Source: UBA12481 sp942493265 (lineage in GTDB: Bacteria; Bacteroidota; Bacteroidia; Bacteroidales; UBA12481). From it: a stretch of 64,000 nucleotides of DNA. The position numbers and the translations under genes are program-made. Shown here piece by piece: positions 53,132-60,825 of this stretch. How positions within the stretch are numbered: the stretch's first letter is position 1; every line of letters begins with the position of its first letter. Below the pieces are notes generated by a model. It did no database searches. It was not told where the DNA came from and saw only the letters and a program-made list of their open reading frames with translations. Where the stretch lies: NCBI GenBank assembly GCA_942493265.1, contig OW818688.1, positions 372,001 through 436,000 on the forward strand, given 5' to 3'.

Positions 53132-54271
53132 ATGAACAGTAAAATAGCACCTAATTTTCTTTTTACAGCCTGTATAGTTTTTCTCTTTCTATGCTCATGC
53201 AATTCCAGGGAGAAGTCAAATAAATATCCAGAGAAGCTGCAAATTGATATGGATGATTCAATATTTGGGAATGTTGATGTTGTAATAGAAGAAGTTATCC
53301 CGCTCGAAACCAAACAAAACTGTCTAATTGGAGATGTGCTTAACCTAAAACATTTTAATAATCATTTCTATATTATTGATTATATTCAGTCAAAAACGGT
53401 TTTTGCTTTCAATAGGCGAGGAGAATTAATAAAGAAGCTTGACAATGGCAAGGGCCCCGGAGAGGTGATACAGCCAATTGCATTTGCCATTAACAGAAAT
53501 GATTCAACAATCTTAGTGCATGACCCTTTTCAACAGAGAAACTTAATTTACAATTTAGATTTAGAATATATCGGATCTAAGGATTTTATGAACCAATCAA
53601 TTCTAGGGATACATGAAATAAACGGGGATACATTACTTCTATATGAATACAGAGAAATTAGAAATATGAATGAAAAAAGAAATAGAATTTATTCCCTATT
53701 TTTAAAAAACTCTGATAAATCAATACCATTTAATATTTTTGAAAACCCAAATAAAACAGCAACCTCCATAATTAATAATGTTAGTATCTATAAAGACACG
53801 GTCTTATTTATTTGCCCATACAGCTATATCATTTATGAATTGCATAAAGGTTCGCCATTAGAACGATACAAACTTGAATTTGGTAAGTATGGTTACTCTG
53901 CTGAAGAACTTGAAACACTTTCGAGTAATGAATTGCTAAAACTGGCTCTCAAGGGACAGAAAGTTGGAAGTATTGAATGTATATTTAATACGGAGGATTT
54001 TCTTGTCATAAGACCGATAATCACAAAAAACCCGGTTTACATCTTCAAGTCAAAACGAACAAATAAAGTTATATTTTTAAATAGGTATTTCTCCACTTTG
54101 CTACCAGAGTGCATAATTTATGATTCATTTAATGACAATAGATTTATTGCTATTGTTGAACCAGAGACATTTAAAAATTTCATAAGGACTAAGGAAGGGT
54201 TCAGTGGAATTGATGTTAAATTATCTGATAATCCTGTTATAATTATTTTTAAAATTATTGAAAAATATTAA
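53132..54271 (+). CDS. 6-bladed beta-propeller lipoprotein 1
   Basis: This is about 379 residues from ATG 53132 (GTG 53120 overlaps the previous stop and is possible). SPII lipobox 'IVFLFLCSCNS'. The motif 'VIEEVIPLETKQNCLIGDV' followed by 'KLDNGKGPGEV' is the hallmark of Bacteroidota 6-bladed beta-propeller (BF3164-type) lipoproteins. It is strongly AT-rich with biased codon use (AAA, ATT, TTA), unlike the flanking genes. Function unknown for the family, which is often encoded next to small secreted peptides, as here. Confidence 0.82.
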   Translation: MNSKIAPNFLFTACIVFLFLCSCNSREKSNKYPEKLQIDMDDSIFGNVDVVIEEVIPLETKQNCLIGDVLNLKHFNNHFYIIDYIQSKTVFAFNRRGELIKKLDNGKGPGEVIQPIAFAINRNDSTILVHDPFQQRNLIYNLDLEYIGSKDFMNQSILGIHEINGDTLLLYEYREIRNMNEKRNRIYSLFLKNSDKSIPFNIFENPNKTATSIINNVSIYKDTVLFICPYSYIIYELHKGSPLERYKLEFGKYGYSAEELETLSSNELLKLALKGQKVGSIECIFNTEDFLVIRPIITKNPVYIFKSKRTNKVIFLNRYFSTLLPECIIYDSFNDNRFIAIVEPETFKNFIRTKEGFSGIDVKLSDNPVIIIFKIIEKY

Positions 54272-54324
54272 ATATTTTAATACTAGATGATTTTAACCAT
54301 TAATAATTGACTAATTTAATTTTT

Positions 54325-54567
54325 ATGAAAAAAGTACTTTTTTATGGGTTAGCTGGCCTAATGTGTCTGACATTAGCAGTAATTGTGACTTCAAAATCAC
54401 TATTTGGACAGGCCATGAGTGAATCTCCAGCTTCTTGCATGGGTTTTCCATGTGGTCAGAGAGGAGGTTTAGATGTTGGAGATTACAATCCTGGTGGTGG
54501 TAAACCCGTTGTTTGTTGTGAGAAAACCTATTCTATTGGTCGCCTGGACCTTTCTATTCCTGATTAA
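54325..54567 (+). CDS. Small secreted Cys-rich peptide (NVEALA-like)
   Basis: This is 80 residues from ATG 54325. The basic-hydrophobic N terminus ('MKKVLFYGLAGLMCLTLAVI') is followed by a short linker and a C-terminal Cys/Gly-rich part ('CMGFPCGQRGG', 'NPGGGKPVVCCEK'). The length, leader and Cys-rich tail resemble the NVEALA group of small Bacteroidota exported peptides, which are found beside 6-bladed propeller lipoproteins, but the exact N-V-E-A-L-A motif is absent. The stop overlaps the convergent propeller gene by 4 bp. Confidence 0.65.
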   Translation: MKKVLFYGLAGLMCLTLAVIVTSKSLFGQAMSESPASCMGFPCGQRGGLDVGDYNPGGGKPVVCCEKTYSIGRLDLSIPD

Positions 54568-55835
54568 TGCGTAGAAAGTGGAATGAGGGGGAGAATGAAA
54601 TTAGTCTCCCCCTTTTGGATAAATAGTTGACCATTAAAAAAAAAATTCATCAAGGTATCCATTTCCAACACCGCAATAACAGGATTTGAGTCAATCGCTA
54701 CGAGCCCCTGATTTGGGAATCCCTTGGTTTCCTTGACAATTACTCCGGAATCCGAAAGTTTCCGGAAGATCTCAGTCTCTGTGAGGTTCAAATACCCGTC
54801 TGCTGTGATATAGCCAATGAATCGACCGGCTTCATCAACCGCCTGTGCCGACCAGATCACCTGCGACATTGGATTTTTCTTATGTTCCCCGCCATTTGCA
54901 ATTTTTTTCACCTCCATGTTTCTCTTATCAATAAGAACATAGGCACGATCTTTTAGATTCCTGCAAAAGAACTGGATGTACCGGTCAGCTTCCAAAAACA
55001 AATCAATTTGGCCCGACATGGTCTTCGGGAGAAATGGTATATTTTGGTTCTGATTTGCCCAAACCCTCAATTTTTCACCCCCCTCCTTGTCAATTGCCCG
55101 CTCATTGAAATCAATTATCAGGTATGGCGTTAATTTTTCCTTTTCAACTTTCCAGATCGTATCCTTAAGATTCTCGAAGTAATATTGGTTGTTTTTATAC
55201 CTGGGGAAATAGTGAAACCTACTGATATTCAATCCAAAGATCTCATAATGTACTTTTATTTCGTTCTTTCCATCGTGGTCACATGTAATAACGAATGGAA
55301 CACCAAGATCACCTGTCTCGATAACATAAGTATTCTTATCGATGAAGCCTATCGACTGGGGTCGGAATTCAAAAAACTGTTCAGAACGATAATTGCCATC
55401 CTGATCATATCGGATAACTTTTTTTAGAAAGCAATCGACCAAAACAAGTTCATTATTAAATGGATCAAATTCTAAACCCGCGATATAAGTATATTCCCCC
55501 GGTCCCTTCCCCTTTGAATGAATTTTGCTTTTCAGCTTTCCATCCCAATTGTAAATAAAAACACCTTCAGCGCTAAAGGCATCCAAAACAAAAAATCGAT
55601 TTTCTGTTACTATGATTTTATCGATAGCACCAATTAATACATCGTTCCTGGTTTCCAGGGGGATAAACCTTATTATGCTGAATTCCGGTATTGATGATAG
55701 AGCCGGATTATGATAATCCAGTTTGATAACAGGATAATCCTCAGCTGATTTCTTTGATACGGTATTATTGCAACTTATTAAAACGAGTTGCAAAATCATA
55801 ACCAATAATCCGCCGAAGAAACTATTTGGGCTCAT
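54564..55835 (-). CDS. 6-bladed beta-propeller lipoprotein 2
   Basis: This is a 423-residue SPII lipoprotein ('LQLVLISCNNT'). Hallmarks are 'IIRFIPLETRNDVLIGAID' and 'KIHSKGKGPGEYTYI', shared with the neighbouring convergent paralogue. Its GC content is higher than that of the three genes to its left, so it may be of different origin. The 3' ends of the two propeller loci overlap by 4 bp via the small peptide gene. Confidence 0.85.
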   Translation of the reverse strand: MSPNSFFGGLLVMILQLVLISCNNTVSKKSAEDYPVIKLDYHNPALSSIPEFSIIRFIPLETRNDVLIGAIDKIIVTENRFFVLDAFSAEGVFIYNWDGKLKSKIHSKGKGPGEYTYIAGLEFDPFNNELVLVDCFLKKVIRYDQDGNYRSEQFFEFRPQSIGFIDKNTYVIETGDLGVPFVITCDHDGKNEIKVHYEIFGLNISRFHYFPRYKNNQYYFENLKDTIWKVEKEKLTPYLIIDFNERAIDKEGGEKLRVWANQNQNIPFLPKTMSGQIDLFLEADRYIQFFCRNLKDRAYVLIDKRNMEVKKIANGGEHKKNPMSQVIWSAQAVDEAGRFIGYITADGYLNLTETEIFRKLSDSGVIVKETKGFPNQGLVAIDSNPVIAVLEMDTLMNFFFNGQLFIQKGETNFILPLIPLSTH

Positions 55836-55865
55836 TATAATTATTTACAAAAAACCTTAACTCCG

Positions 55866-55900
55866 TGTTTCTCCGTGCCCTCCGTTTCTCCGTGGTTCTC
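55866..55900. repeat. CACGGAG-family repeat, right flank of cassette
   Basis: Repeated CTCCGTG/TTTCTCCGT units lie between the start of propeller gene 2 and the fucosidase stop (55901-55903). 55880-55895 is the inverted partner of 52318-52333. Confidence 0.6.
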
Positions 55901-57313
55901 CTATTTCACCTCAGTTGGCTCAATACTCCCAGCCTCCCGGTTGATCTTGATTTTATAAACACAAGCCGGAGATTCGGGCATATTTTCCGGAACACGGATC
56001 AGGAGTTCACCCTGCCGGTTATCGTAACTGACCGATTTGCCCCCGAGGATGCTTACCCTGGTGGCCTTTACCCCTGCGGACAGCGGCAGCCTGATCTCTT
56101 TCAGCGATTTATCCATCACGTGCAGATAGATCACCTGACCGTTATGTGTTGAAGCCATTTTATTGGTTGGCAGGAACGGACCGCCACGGGTACCGTAAAT
56201 CCCTTCACCATTGACTTTGATCCAGGCACCCACACCCTTGAGCAATTCAACCTGGCGCGGTTCGATCCGGCCATCGGGCATCGGTCCTACATTCAGCAGA
56301 AGGTTGCCATCGCCGCCCACCGCCTTGATAAGGGTATGCACGATTTCATCCACGCTTTTCAGTTTATCGTTCGGTTTCCAGGCCCACTGTTCACCCACCG
56401 TGATGCACGATTCCCATGGGTAGCTGCGGTTGAATCCGCCGATCTGCTGTTCCGGGGTTCCATAATCACCTGCATATTTGGCTACGCTGTCGGTCATTCC
56501 GGCCATGCCCTTGAACCCCTTGTCCACCCGGTTGTTGATCAGGATATCATCGCGCAGTCCGCGTATATATTTATACAGTTCCATCCCGTCGGCATGGGTC
56601 CACGACTTCTCCCACTGCCCGTCGAACCAGAAGATGTTGGTATGGTAATTCTCAATCAGTTCCTTCACCTGATTAAAAAGATATTGCTTGTAGCGGACCA
56701 TAGTGGTACTGTCGACAGGCCTCGGATCGCCACCGTAGCGTGTGGTATAATCCGGATGATGCCAGTCGAGGATGGAGTGATAGGTGCCGAACAGGATTCC
56801 CTGCTTTTCGCAGGCCAGCTCCATATCCTTGAGCACATCCTTCTGATAGGGAGTCGATGCGATATCAAAATCGGTAAATTCCGATGGCCACAATGCAAAT
56901 CCGTCATGATGCTTGGAGGTGATCACAAAGTATTTCATTCCGGCTTCCTTAGCCACGCTGATCCACTCACCGGCATTGAAATTCACCGGATTAAACTGCA
57001 GATACAGGCTGTCGTAGGTACTGATCGGCACCTCGCGGCCCCTCGACCAGCCAATTTCTGTTCCCTTTATCGCAATCGGTCCCCAGTGCACGAACATCCC
57101 GAACCGCATATCCTGGAACTGTTTCAGTGCCCCTGCGTGCGTGCGGAGGGTTGGGTTGGCCTCACCGCCGCCGCCGAGGATCGGGGTTTTTGGAAGAGGC
57201 GGTTGCTGGGCTGTGCAGGCAGCTAATGCGAGAAGAATCGTGAAGCGGAAGAGGCGTGAAGCGGAAGAAGCGTGAGACGGAAGAAGGGTGGATAATTTCA
57301 TGATTTTTTCCAT
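55901..57313 (-). CDS. Alpha-L-fucosidase, GH29 lipoprotein
   Basis: This 470-residue GH29 enzyme releases terminal alpha-linked fucose. The core motifs are 'FGMFVHWGPIAIKGTEIGW', 'TSKHHDGFALWPS' and nucleophile Asp231 in 'NIFWFDGQW', then 'LLLNVGPMPDGRI' and a C-terminal beta domain. The lipoprotein signal ('TILLALAACTAQ') is preceded by 'SHASSASRLFRF', which is encoded by the inverted-repeat arm at 57239-57287. The start may be ATG 57313 or 57301. It lies downstream of the kinase and GH20 genes on the same strand, from which it is separated by the inserted four-helix-bundle element. Confidence 0.92.
   Translation of the reverse strand: MEKIMKLSTLLPSHASSASRLFRFTILLALAACTAQQPPLPKTPILGGGGEANPTLRTHAGALKQFQDMRFGMFVHWGPIAIKGTEIGWSRGREVPISTYDSLYLQFNPVNFNAGEWISVAKEAGMKYFVITSKHHDGFALWPSEFTDFDIASTPYQKDVLKDMELACEKQGILFGTYHSILDWHHPDYTTRYGGDPRPVDSTTMVRYKQYLFNQVKELIENYHTNIFWFDGQWEKSWTHADGMELYKYIRGLRDDILINNRVDKGFKGMAGMTDSVAKYAGDYGTPEQQIGGFNRSYPWESCITVGEQWAWKPNDKLKSVDEIVHTLIKAVGGDGNLLLNVGPMPDGRIEPRQVELLKGVGAWIKVNGEGIYGTRGGPFLPTNKMASTHNGQVIYLHVMDKSLKEIRLPLSAGVKATRVSILGGKSVSYDNRQGELLIRVPENMPESPACVYKIKINREAGSIEPTEVK
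57239..57287. repeat. Left inverted-repeat arm, four-helix-bundle element 2
   Basis: Three tandem 16-nt units of type CGTGAAGCGGAAGAGG. The reverse complement recurs at 57793-57856. The arm lies inside the coding start of the fucosidase gene and encodes part of its signal peptide. Confidence 0.88.
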
Positions 57314-57354
57314 TTGGAGGGTGAAGAGGCATCTATACTTGAAAACTTACTGAT

Positions 57355-57738
57355 ATGCTACACAAAAATATGGATGTTTGGAAACTCTCAATGGATTTGG
57401 TTATAAATGTTTATGAATTAACGGCTAAATTCCCGACTGAAGAAAAATTCGGACTTGCCCAGCAAATGCGAAGAGCTGCCGTTTCAGTTCCTTCAAATAT
57501 CTCCGAAGGTTCTGCCCGAAAATCACCCAATGAATTCGTTCAATTCCTGCACATTTCGCTGGGTTCTCTTGCAGAACTCGAAACTCAACTCATTATCAGT
57601 GAAAGGCTGGGATTCAACCAAAACGAAATGACCCGCGATTACGAGCTGGTGAACCGAATCCGGCAAATGATTGTTGGGCTGATCCGTTACAAAGCATCTA
57701 CAGCAGGCGAAAGGAGCTCTCAAGGGCCTGCAAGGTAA
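57355..57738 (+). CDS. Four-helix-bundle protein (23S rRNA IVS-protein / S23 family), copy 2
   Basis: This 127-residue member is of the same family as 2749-3126. It shows all signatures: 'VWKLSMDLVINVYELTAKFP', 'QMRRAAVSVPSNISEG', 'FVQFLHISLGSLAELETQL' and 'RLGFNQNEM'. It is transcribed opposite to the flanking glycan genes and bracketed by inverted repeats built of 16-nt units. It has interrupted what appears to be a kinase-fucosidase transcription unit. It is clearly diverged from copy 1, so the two were not recently duplicated. Function unknown. Confidence 0.93.
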   Translation: MLHKNMDVWKLSMDLVINVYELTAKFPTEEKFGLAQQMRRAAVSVPSNISEGSARKSPNEFVQFLHISLGSLAELETQLIISERLGFNQNEMTRDYELVNRIRQMIVGLIRYKASTAGERSSQGPAR

Positions 57739-57745
57739 GCGTAAG

Positions 57746-57783
57746 GGTCCCCGCCTTCGCGGGGATGACACTTCTCCGAGGGA
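57746..57783. repeat. Dispersed GC-rich palindromic repeat (copy 2)
   Basis: Same family as 26230-26293 and 63870-63907 (GGGTCCCCGCC..GCGGGGATGACACT, CTCCGAGG). It lies between the four-helix-bundle stop and the right arm. Confidence 0.8.
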
Positions 57784-57792
57784 AATTAAGAG

Positions 57793-57890
57793 CTTCCTCC
57801 GCTTCACGTCTCTTCCGTTTCACGCCTCTTCCGCTTCACGCCTCTTCCGCTTCACGTTTCGTTCCGTGTCACGTTTCGTTCCGCTTCACG
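57793..57890. repeat. Right inverted-repeat arm, four-helix-bundle element 2
   Basis: Tandem 16-nt units in inverse orientation to 57239-57287, followed by decayed units (CACGTTTCGTTCCG). The last 22 bp overlap the 3' end of the kinase gene and encode its final residues 'VKRNET'. Confidence 0.88.
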
Positions 57891-58963
57891 ATCTCCCTCA
57901 TAGCTCCAAACTGCCCCTCCATACTCTCCAACAACTTAAACTGCGCCCTGGCCCGCTGCAAATTATGGTGCTCGTGCTTGGTCTTGAAGTAGTTGTCGCC
58001 ATCTACATAATCGGTTAAAAAGCGGACGCCAATCATATAGGGCAAAAGTTTGCCGGAAAGTGGCAGGTATTCCAATTCGGTTGGGGTGAGGGTGCTGCGG
58101 GTTTCCTGCAGGAATCCTTTTGTGTAGGCTTCGAACAGGCGGATATCCATTTCAACTTTCGACAGGTCAGGATCATCCTCCGCTCCGGTATTGGTGGAGG
58201 TGCGGATGCTATCGCCAAAGTCGTAGTGCACATAACCCGGCATAACGGTATCCAGGTCGATCACACACAGACCCTGGTCGTTTTTATCGAGCAGAACATT
58301 ATTGAATTTGGTATCGTTGTGCGTGATCCGCTGTGGGATCAGTCCCTGCTGGCCCAGGTGCAGTATGGTGCCCATCTCTTCGGCCCGCTCATACACGAAT
58401 GCAGCTTCGGCAGCCACGATGGAGGCCCGGCCGACCGGATCCTTCTCAATGGTTTTGCGCAACGTTTCGAGACGCATATCGATATTATGGAAATTGGGGA
58501 TGGTTTCAAACAGGGGTCCGCCCGGGAGGTCCGCAATCATCGACTGGAACTTTCCGAACATCCTGCCCCCCTCAAAAGCCTTCTCAGGGGTATCCACAAT
58601 ATCATAGCTCCGGTTGTCCTCAATAAAGATGTACATCCGCCAGTAATTCCCGTCGGAATCCTGATAATAGGATTTGCCGTCAACCGTCGGGATCAGGGTG
58701 AGTCCCTGCCGGTTGGGATCGGCCCCCGGAGTATTCTCCAGTTTCATGCGGATATGCTTCGTTACCCGGTCGATATTGTCCATGAGTCCGGGTACATTCT
58801 TGAATATCTTATGGTTGATCCGCTGCAGGATGTAATTGTGGCATCCGGGTTCGGCGGTTTCAACTTTGTAGGTGTCGTTAATATGACCGCTGCCATAAGG
58901 ATAGGCCGTTAAGATGGTTCCTTCGGTGCGGAAGTGCTGGGTGATTGAGAGAGGGTTGTTCAT
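57869..58963 (-). CDS. nahK: N-acetylhexosamine 1-kinase-like protein (APH fold)
   Basis: This is a 364-residue aminoglycoside-phosphotransferase-fold kinase. 'YPYGSGHINDTYKVE' is the nucleotide-loop region, 'RITHNDTKFNNVLLD' the catalytic loop and 'CVIDLDTVMPGYVHYDFGD' the metal site. These match NahK-type enzymes, which phosphorylate GlcNAc/GalNAc at C1, and their Bacteroidota relatives. It is cytoplasmic. It lies between GH20 hexosaminidase and fucosidase genes, which fits salvage of released HexNAc. Its C-terminal six residues and stop are encoded by repeat sequence. Gene symbol by similarity only. Confidence 0.82.
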   Translation of the reverse strand: MNNPLSITQHFRTEGTILTAYPYGSGHINDTYKVETAEPGCHNYILQRINHKIFKNVPGLMDNIDRVTKHIRMKLENTPGADPNRQGLTLIPTVDGKSYYQDSDGNYWRMYIFIEDNRSYDIVDTPEKAFEGGRMFGKFQSMIADLPGGPLFETIPNFHNIDMRLETLRKTIEKDPVGRASIVAAEAAFVYERAEEMGTILHLGQQGLIPQRITHNDTKFNNVLLDKNDQGLCVIDLDTVMPGYVHYDFGDSIRTSTNTGAEDDPDLSKVEMDIRLFEAYTKGFLQETRSTLTPTELEYLPLSGKLLPYMIGVRFLTDYVDGDNYFKTKHEHHNLQRARAQFKLLESMEGQFGAMREIVKRNET

Positions 58964-58984
58964 TTTGAGGGGGGGGGTAAGAGT

Positions 58985-59004
58985 CCCCGGCCTGAAGGCC
59001 GGGG
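58985..59004. repeat. CCGG palindromic repeat
   Basis: CCCCGGCCT-GA-AGGCCGGGG lies between the kinase start and the GH20 stop. It is the same type as the hairpins at 38740-38812 and could act as an intercistronic hairpin. Confidence 0.75.
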
Positions 59005-59019
59005 TTATTGATATGGTAA

Positions 59020-60660
59020 TTAATGGTTAATGTTCTGGGAAGGGGAGGCAGTAGTGGTTCCTGCAGGGGGATTTTCCGGTTTAGGAGCGCAATAGTTGAG
59101 TTTCAGGGCATGGAACCGTTCATACTGACGTCCCATGCGGAAGGAAAATTTCTCATAATCCCGCAGGACTTTCGGAGTCCAAACCACCTCGGCCAATGCG
59201 CTCATCCGGGGCAAAGCCATATATTCCACCTGCTTATCGGTGGTGATATATTCGGTCCATACATTCCCCTGCGCACCCAGTATGTGTTTAGCCTCCTCAG
59301 CCGTCAGCTCGTCCGGAGTGGGCTCATAGGAGTATACTTTCTCGAGGGGCAGAAATCCGCCCCAGGCTTTGGGCTCAAATTTCGGATCACCCTGATATAA
59401 GTTGAAATAGCAATGGGAAATAGGCGACATGATCACATCGTGACCCTGCTTCGCGGCTTCAATGCCACCGGCTACTCCCCTCCACGACATCACCGTGGCT
59501 TCCGGGGCCAGTCCGCCTTCAAGGATCTCATCCCAGCCCACCAGACTCCGGTTGTTGGCAATGAGAAACTTCTCAATCCGCTTAATGAACCAGGATTGCA
59601 GCTGCATTTCATCTTTCAGGCCTTCGGCTTTCATCCGTTTTTGGCAATCCGGGCATTGTTCCCAGCGCACCTTCGGACACTCATCTCCTCCGATATGCAG
59701 GTATTTAAAGGGGAACAGGGCGATCACCTCGGTGAGCACATCCTGGTTGAAATCAAAGGTGATTTCCTTCCCGGCACAATACACATCCTCGGATACTCCC
59801 CAGGCGGTGCGCACCTCAAACGGTCCGCCTGTGCACGAAAGTTCAGGATAGGCAGCCAGGGCGGCCACTGAATGTCCGGGCATCTCGATCTCCGGCATCA
59901 CATCGATAAAACGGCTGGCAGCATAAGCCACCACTTCCTTTATCTGCTCCTGCGTGTAAAATCCTCCATAGGTGGTGCCGTCGGCATTCTTCCGTACGGA
60001 ACCGATCTCCGTGAGTTTTGGGTATTTCTTGATCTCGATGCGCCAGCCCTGATCTTCAGTCAGATGCCAATGAAAAACATTCAGCTTATGCATCGCAAGC
60101 ATATCGATATATCTCTTGATAAATTCCGCTGAATAGAGGTGGCGGCCCACATCGAGGTGCATTCCGCGCCATCCGTACCGGGGCTCATCCCGGATATTCA
60201 CTTTCGGAACACGGATGCCTTTCATTCCGGCCAAACCATTGTCCCCGTATACCTGAGGAGGCAGCAGCTGCAGAAGCGACTGAATGCCATAGAATACCCC
60301 GCGGGCGCTGTTCCCCTGTATGACGATGCCGTTTTTTGAAGTAACCAGGGTATAGGCTTCCAGACTGCTTCCGGCAGGCGGGGTCACCATTTCAAGGTAG
60401 ATGCATTTTCCGGGATCGGGAACCCCGATTTTGTATCCGTGAATTCCCAGTTTATCGCCCAGATAGCCGGCGGCAACCAGCAGCATGGAATCATCCGATG
60501 AGGTATAAATCTCCTTATTCATCGGGAAGTTTACCATTTCCGGATCGATTGTCATCATGGCAGGCTCCGGAATGATGCGGACATTGGGGGTTTCCTTTTT
60601 GCAGGACCAGATGGAGGTTGCGAGGAGCATCAGGAGGATTGCCGGGACTAATTTCTTCAT
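59020..60660 (-). CDS. Beta-N-acetylhexosaminidase, GH20 lipoprotein
   Basis: This is a 546-residue GH20 exo-hexosaminidase. Lipoprotein signal 'LLMLLATSIWSCKKE', GH20b domain (about 30-160) and TIM barrel (about 165-510) with 'RGMHLDVGRHLYS', 'VFHWHLTEDQGWRIEIKKYP' and the catalytic pair D326-E327 in 'LHIGGDECPK'. It releases terminal GlcNAc or GalNAc by substrate-assisted catalysis, outside the cytoplasm. First in order after the large glycosidase-like gene; the kinase follows 57 bp downstream. Confidence 0.94.
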   Translation of the reverse strand: MKKLVPAILLMLLATSIWSCKKETPNVRIIPEPAMMTIDPEMVNFPMNKEIYTSSDDSMLLVAAGYLGDKLGIHGYKIGVPDPGKCIYLEMVTPPAGSSLEAYTLVTSKNGIVIQGNSARGVFYGIQSLLQLLPPQVYGDNGLAGMKGIRVPKVNIRDEPRYGWRGMHLDVGRHLYSAEFIKRYIDMLAMHKLNVFHWHLTEDQGWRIEIKKYPKLTEIGSVRKNADGTTYGGFYTQEQIKEVVAYAASRFIDVMPEIEMPGHSVAALAAYPELSCTGGPFEVRTAWGVSEDVYCAGKEITFDFNQDVLTEVIALFPFKYLHIGGDECPKVRWEQCPDCQKRMKAEGLKDEMQLQSWFIKRIEKFLIANNRSLVGWDEILEGGLAPEATVMSWRGVAGGIEAAKQGHDVIMSPISHCYFNLYQGDPKFEPKAWGGFLPLEKVYSYEPTPDELTAEEAKHILGAQGNVWTEYITTDKQVEYMALPRMSALAEVVWTPKVLRDYEKFSFRMGRQYERFHALKLNYCAPKPENPPAGTTTASPSQNINH

Positions 60661-60734
60661 GGGATCGGTTGTTGTGTTTCGATGGGCTAAAGATACTTTT
60701 CTTAGCGTTCAGGGGAGAGGGGGAGATGGAAAAT

Positions 60735-60825
60735 TACCACGGAGACACAAAGGACACGGAGAGGCACGGAAAAGAATTATTATAAAAATCCGTGGTTCTT
60801 TGTGATCTATGTGTCTCCGTGGTTA
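60735..60825. repeat. ORF-less hairpin of CACGGAG family
   Basis: 60735-60770 pairs imperfectly with 60789-60825 (outer CCACGGAGACACA / TGTCTCCGTGG). It ends over the stop codon of the large glycosidase-like gene and may terminate it. Confidence 0.7.

Noticed and set aside
56336..57226. 296-codon plus-strand open frame
   Set aside because: Antisense shadow of the GH29 fucosidase.
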